Assembly: GCF_020740795.1 (NCBI RefSeq)
Contig: NC_067290.1
Coordinates: 13,498,001 to 13,562,000, forward strand
Direction of reading: 5' to 3'
DNA length: 64,000 nucleotides
DNA from: Apus apus
Taxonomy: Eukaryota > Chordata > Aves > Apodiformes > Apodidae
Every line of letters begins with the position of its first letter. Positions within the stretch are counted from its first letter, which is position 1. Both the position numbers and the translations under genes were made by a program. Positions 61,925 through 64,000 of the stretch are shown one piece after another. The notes under the pieces are model-generated. The model was not told where the DNA came from. It was given only the letters and a program-made list of their open reading frames with translations, and made no database searches.

Positions 61925-63349
61925 TTATCCATGTAAACCAGGCAGCAGAACCTTACTCTGTTTGACATCTTTTATACGAACAGTAGCCCCAGGGTATAGT
62001 TTTCCACTCTCTGTGAAATAGGAGCCTTTAGTCCTGTAGCATCACTTAACAAGCAACAAATTCTGGCTGTTAGGGTGAAATTCTAGCACGAGTCCCTATG
62101 ATTTACATCAAAGAGGTGTGTTCTTACAAACACTCCCGTACTTTAATTTATTTTGATCTCTGGTATTAACTGATAAAATGCATCTCAAAGCATGTGCACC
62201 ACTCACCCTTATCCCATCTCTGTTACCTGGTGGCTTTGTGCTCAAGTCCAGACACATTCAGGAGTCTTTCATCAGCTCTCTGACTGATGTTGGAATTATT
62301 CTCAAATTGTGCTTTTGAATAAAATTGACCTAAGCAACAGACACAAAAATTATTTAAAAATACAAAACCTCTGAGTATTGCTGTTAATTTAGCCCATATG
62401 GCAGCTACAACACCTGGAAAGCAGCCATCTACCTCAGAAAGAAAACAAAACAAAAAATACCTGGCCACATCTGGAAGCTCCCTTACTTAAGAAAATTCCC
62501 ACGTTTCAGCTGTGATCTCCTGTTGTCCCTAACAGTCCTCCAGAGAGGTTCAGCCTTGCTCTGCTGGGTTTTCACTCTTTTTTGGGGTGGTTTTAGAATA
62601 TGCCTCCCCGTTTGCAAAGCTTTTGAAACATCTTCAACTGTAGTCCTGCCAGGATTTTTGGACTTGAGATGTTCAGGACCAGCTGGCTTTTATTTTCTAA
62701 CCCTGATTGTTTACAAATTGTATGTCCATTATTTATAGCCTATTATTTGACATCAAATGAATTTGCTGTCATTCCCAATACTGTTGAGGTTAAGATCAGC
62801 TATTCTTTTAGTCTTATTTTAACATTTTTCTAATCCCATAATAGTCTATTTAGGCTTGTACCACTGGTGAGTGGAAAAGCATTGTGTTACGATTCCAGGC
62901 TAAGACCTCCCTTCTTCACAGAGTAGGGGCTGGATTGCTGTGCAATAGAAAGTGATGTGACATGTCTGAAAATAATAAATTAAATGTAAAGTTTCTCTAG
63001 AAACCCCCTGAATTTCAGCATTCCTGTTGCTTTGCCTGCCCGCTGCTTTTCATGGGCGCTTGTCAGGACCCAGGGAAGTAAAATCTGAGTAAGGGCTTAT
63101 GATGTGGCTGAAAAAAAACCCATGATGTTCTCAGTGAAGAAGCTTAGTTACAAGATCATCCCTCTTTGCTGCATCCATCCCTAATGATACATACCCAGAA
63201 CTCCACTGACTTTGTCAGAAAAACGGTCTGTGTTCAGGAAATACAGCCCAAGGAAACCATCTGGAAACTTTATAAAGGAAACTGTTACTGTGACTGTATC
63301 AGTCAACAGTGCTGTGACACTCCTTTCCTTTTCCACTGAGACTTTCAGC
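61925..63349 (-). CDS. ITIH4: ITIH4, inter-alpha-trypsin inhibitor heavy chain 4, C-terminal exons only (partial)
   Basis: Exons in transcript order: 63349-63195, 62329-62227, 62033-61925; the rest of the gene lies beyond the window. The first translates to LKVSVEKERSVTALL... ending FLGLYFLNTDRFSDKVSGVLG, like human ITIH4 LLLRDTDRFSSHVGGTLG and aligned with ITIH3 exon 20. The second gives QFYSKAQFENNSNI...RLLNVSGLEHKATR, like human QFYQEVL...TLRVQGNDHSATR and ITIH3 exon 21. Intron phases (2, then 1, then 2) are the same as in the last ITIH3 exons. The third, least certain, adds TKGSYFTESGKLYPGATVRI and a short tail before TAA. The opposite strand to ITIH3 agrees with the mammalian order. ITIH4 is a liver acute-phase plasma glycoprotein; it lacks the usual bikunin-linkage site in mammals, but that part is outside this window. 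Confidence 0.78.
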
Positions 63350-64000
63350 CTAGGAAGTAAATTATGAGGTTATTTCCAAGAAGAATATGAAGACAAGGTA
63401 TGTGTTTAACAAGCTGACATTAATTAATTAAAATAATTCCATTTTTGCGTTTTGTCTCTTTGCATTTTTCATGATCTGTTGGTTATTTTTAAGCTAGAAA
63501 ATACTAAGTAGCAGATCTCTTCTTTCTAGACTGCACAACAGATCTTTCACATATCATGCTACACCAGAGAACTTTTTGCTGAAGAAAACATCTTATTATT
63601 CCAAATTACTAGAAATGTTTGGATGGGGGGAAAAAAGGAGGAGGCTATTTCATAATTTTAATGAGAGAAAGGGTAGACTAGATTAAAAAAATTACTAGAT
63701 AAAATAATTCAGTGTAGTTCATTAACAAGTCAAATACTTTTTTTCTTGGGTATTTCACAGGTTTTTCAGACCCTGCCTTTCTCCTAACCCATTAATTTAA
63801 TTCTGACTCCAGATGGGCTTGCAGAACACAAACATCCACTGACTTTTTCTCCCTTGCAGATCAGGACAAAAACATGCTCACACAACCTGGTGTGCACAGT
63901 GCTGTGGTTGTGGGGGCCTGGGTGCTGGTCTGAAGCAGGAGGATCATTCTGTTTGGCAGACAACCAGAGAGTGGCACAAATCCAGCATGTTCTTGGCTCC
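63350..64000. other. ITIH4 intron (part), no exon seen
   Basis: The next upstream ITIH4 exon should end in phase 2 and encode the end of the PHF-type C-terminal domain. I cannot find it in these 651 bases on the - strand, so this is probably intron running out of the window. Confidence 0.5.

Noticed and set aside
1-64000. CRISPR arrays, operons, prokaryotic elements, tRNA or rRNA genes
   Set aside because: The sequence is intron-rich vertebrate DNA. I saw no direct-repeat arrays, no tRNA cloverleaf and no rRNA.

Overview
The window is vertebrate nuclear DNA, almost certainly from a bird. The genes have many exons with GT..AG introns. Several introns carry truncated 3' ends of CR1 retroposons, the typical avian LINE. 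The gene order matches the conserved GNL3-GLT8D1-SPCS1-NEK4-ITIH block (human 3p21.1; I recall it on chicken chromosome 12). I identified genes by translating exons and comparing them with remembered families; no database search was run.

Layout, left to right. GNL3 (nucleostemin, + strand, CDS 238-8485, 15 exons) starts in a CpG island. Three of its introns hold sibling box C/D snoRNAs of the SNORD19 type, each carrying the same antisense element against 18S rRNA. GLT8D1 (- strand, CDS 10903-16108, 9 coding exons) converges on GNL3. A second CpG island (about 16790-17960) separates the divergent GLT8D1 and SPCS1. SPCS1 (+ strand, CDS 17678-19711, 4 exons) encodes the small signal-peptidase subunit. 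NEK4 (- strand, CDS 21261-34465, 16 exons) converges on SPCS1 and starts in a third CpG island. ITIH3 (+ strand, CDS 35517-57473, 22 proposed exons) follows, with a liver-type promoter motif and a TATA-like box. ITIH4 enters from the right on the - strand; only its C-terminal exons (61925-63349) are inside.

All complete genes splice in one open frame and have family-typical lengths: GNL3 570 aa, GLT8D1 372, SPCS1 101, NEK4 801, ITIH3 892. The first four are housekeeping genes with CpG-island promoters: ribosome biogenesis, a Golgi-type glycosyltransferase, signal peptide processing and a NIMA-family kinase. ITIH3 and ITIH4 encode secreted liver proteins that bind hyaluronan or respond to acute phase.

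The window is mainly an ordinary syntenic block; I found no new multi-gene system. The points most worth a second look are the triplicated snoRNA, the lack of an ITIH1 gene between NEK4 and ITIH3, a 6-base microexon in ITIH3, the diverged ITIH4 tail, and tandem splice acceptors.
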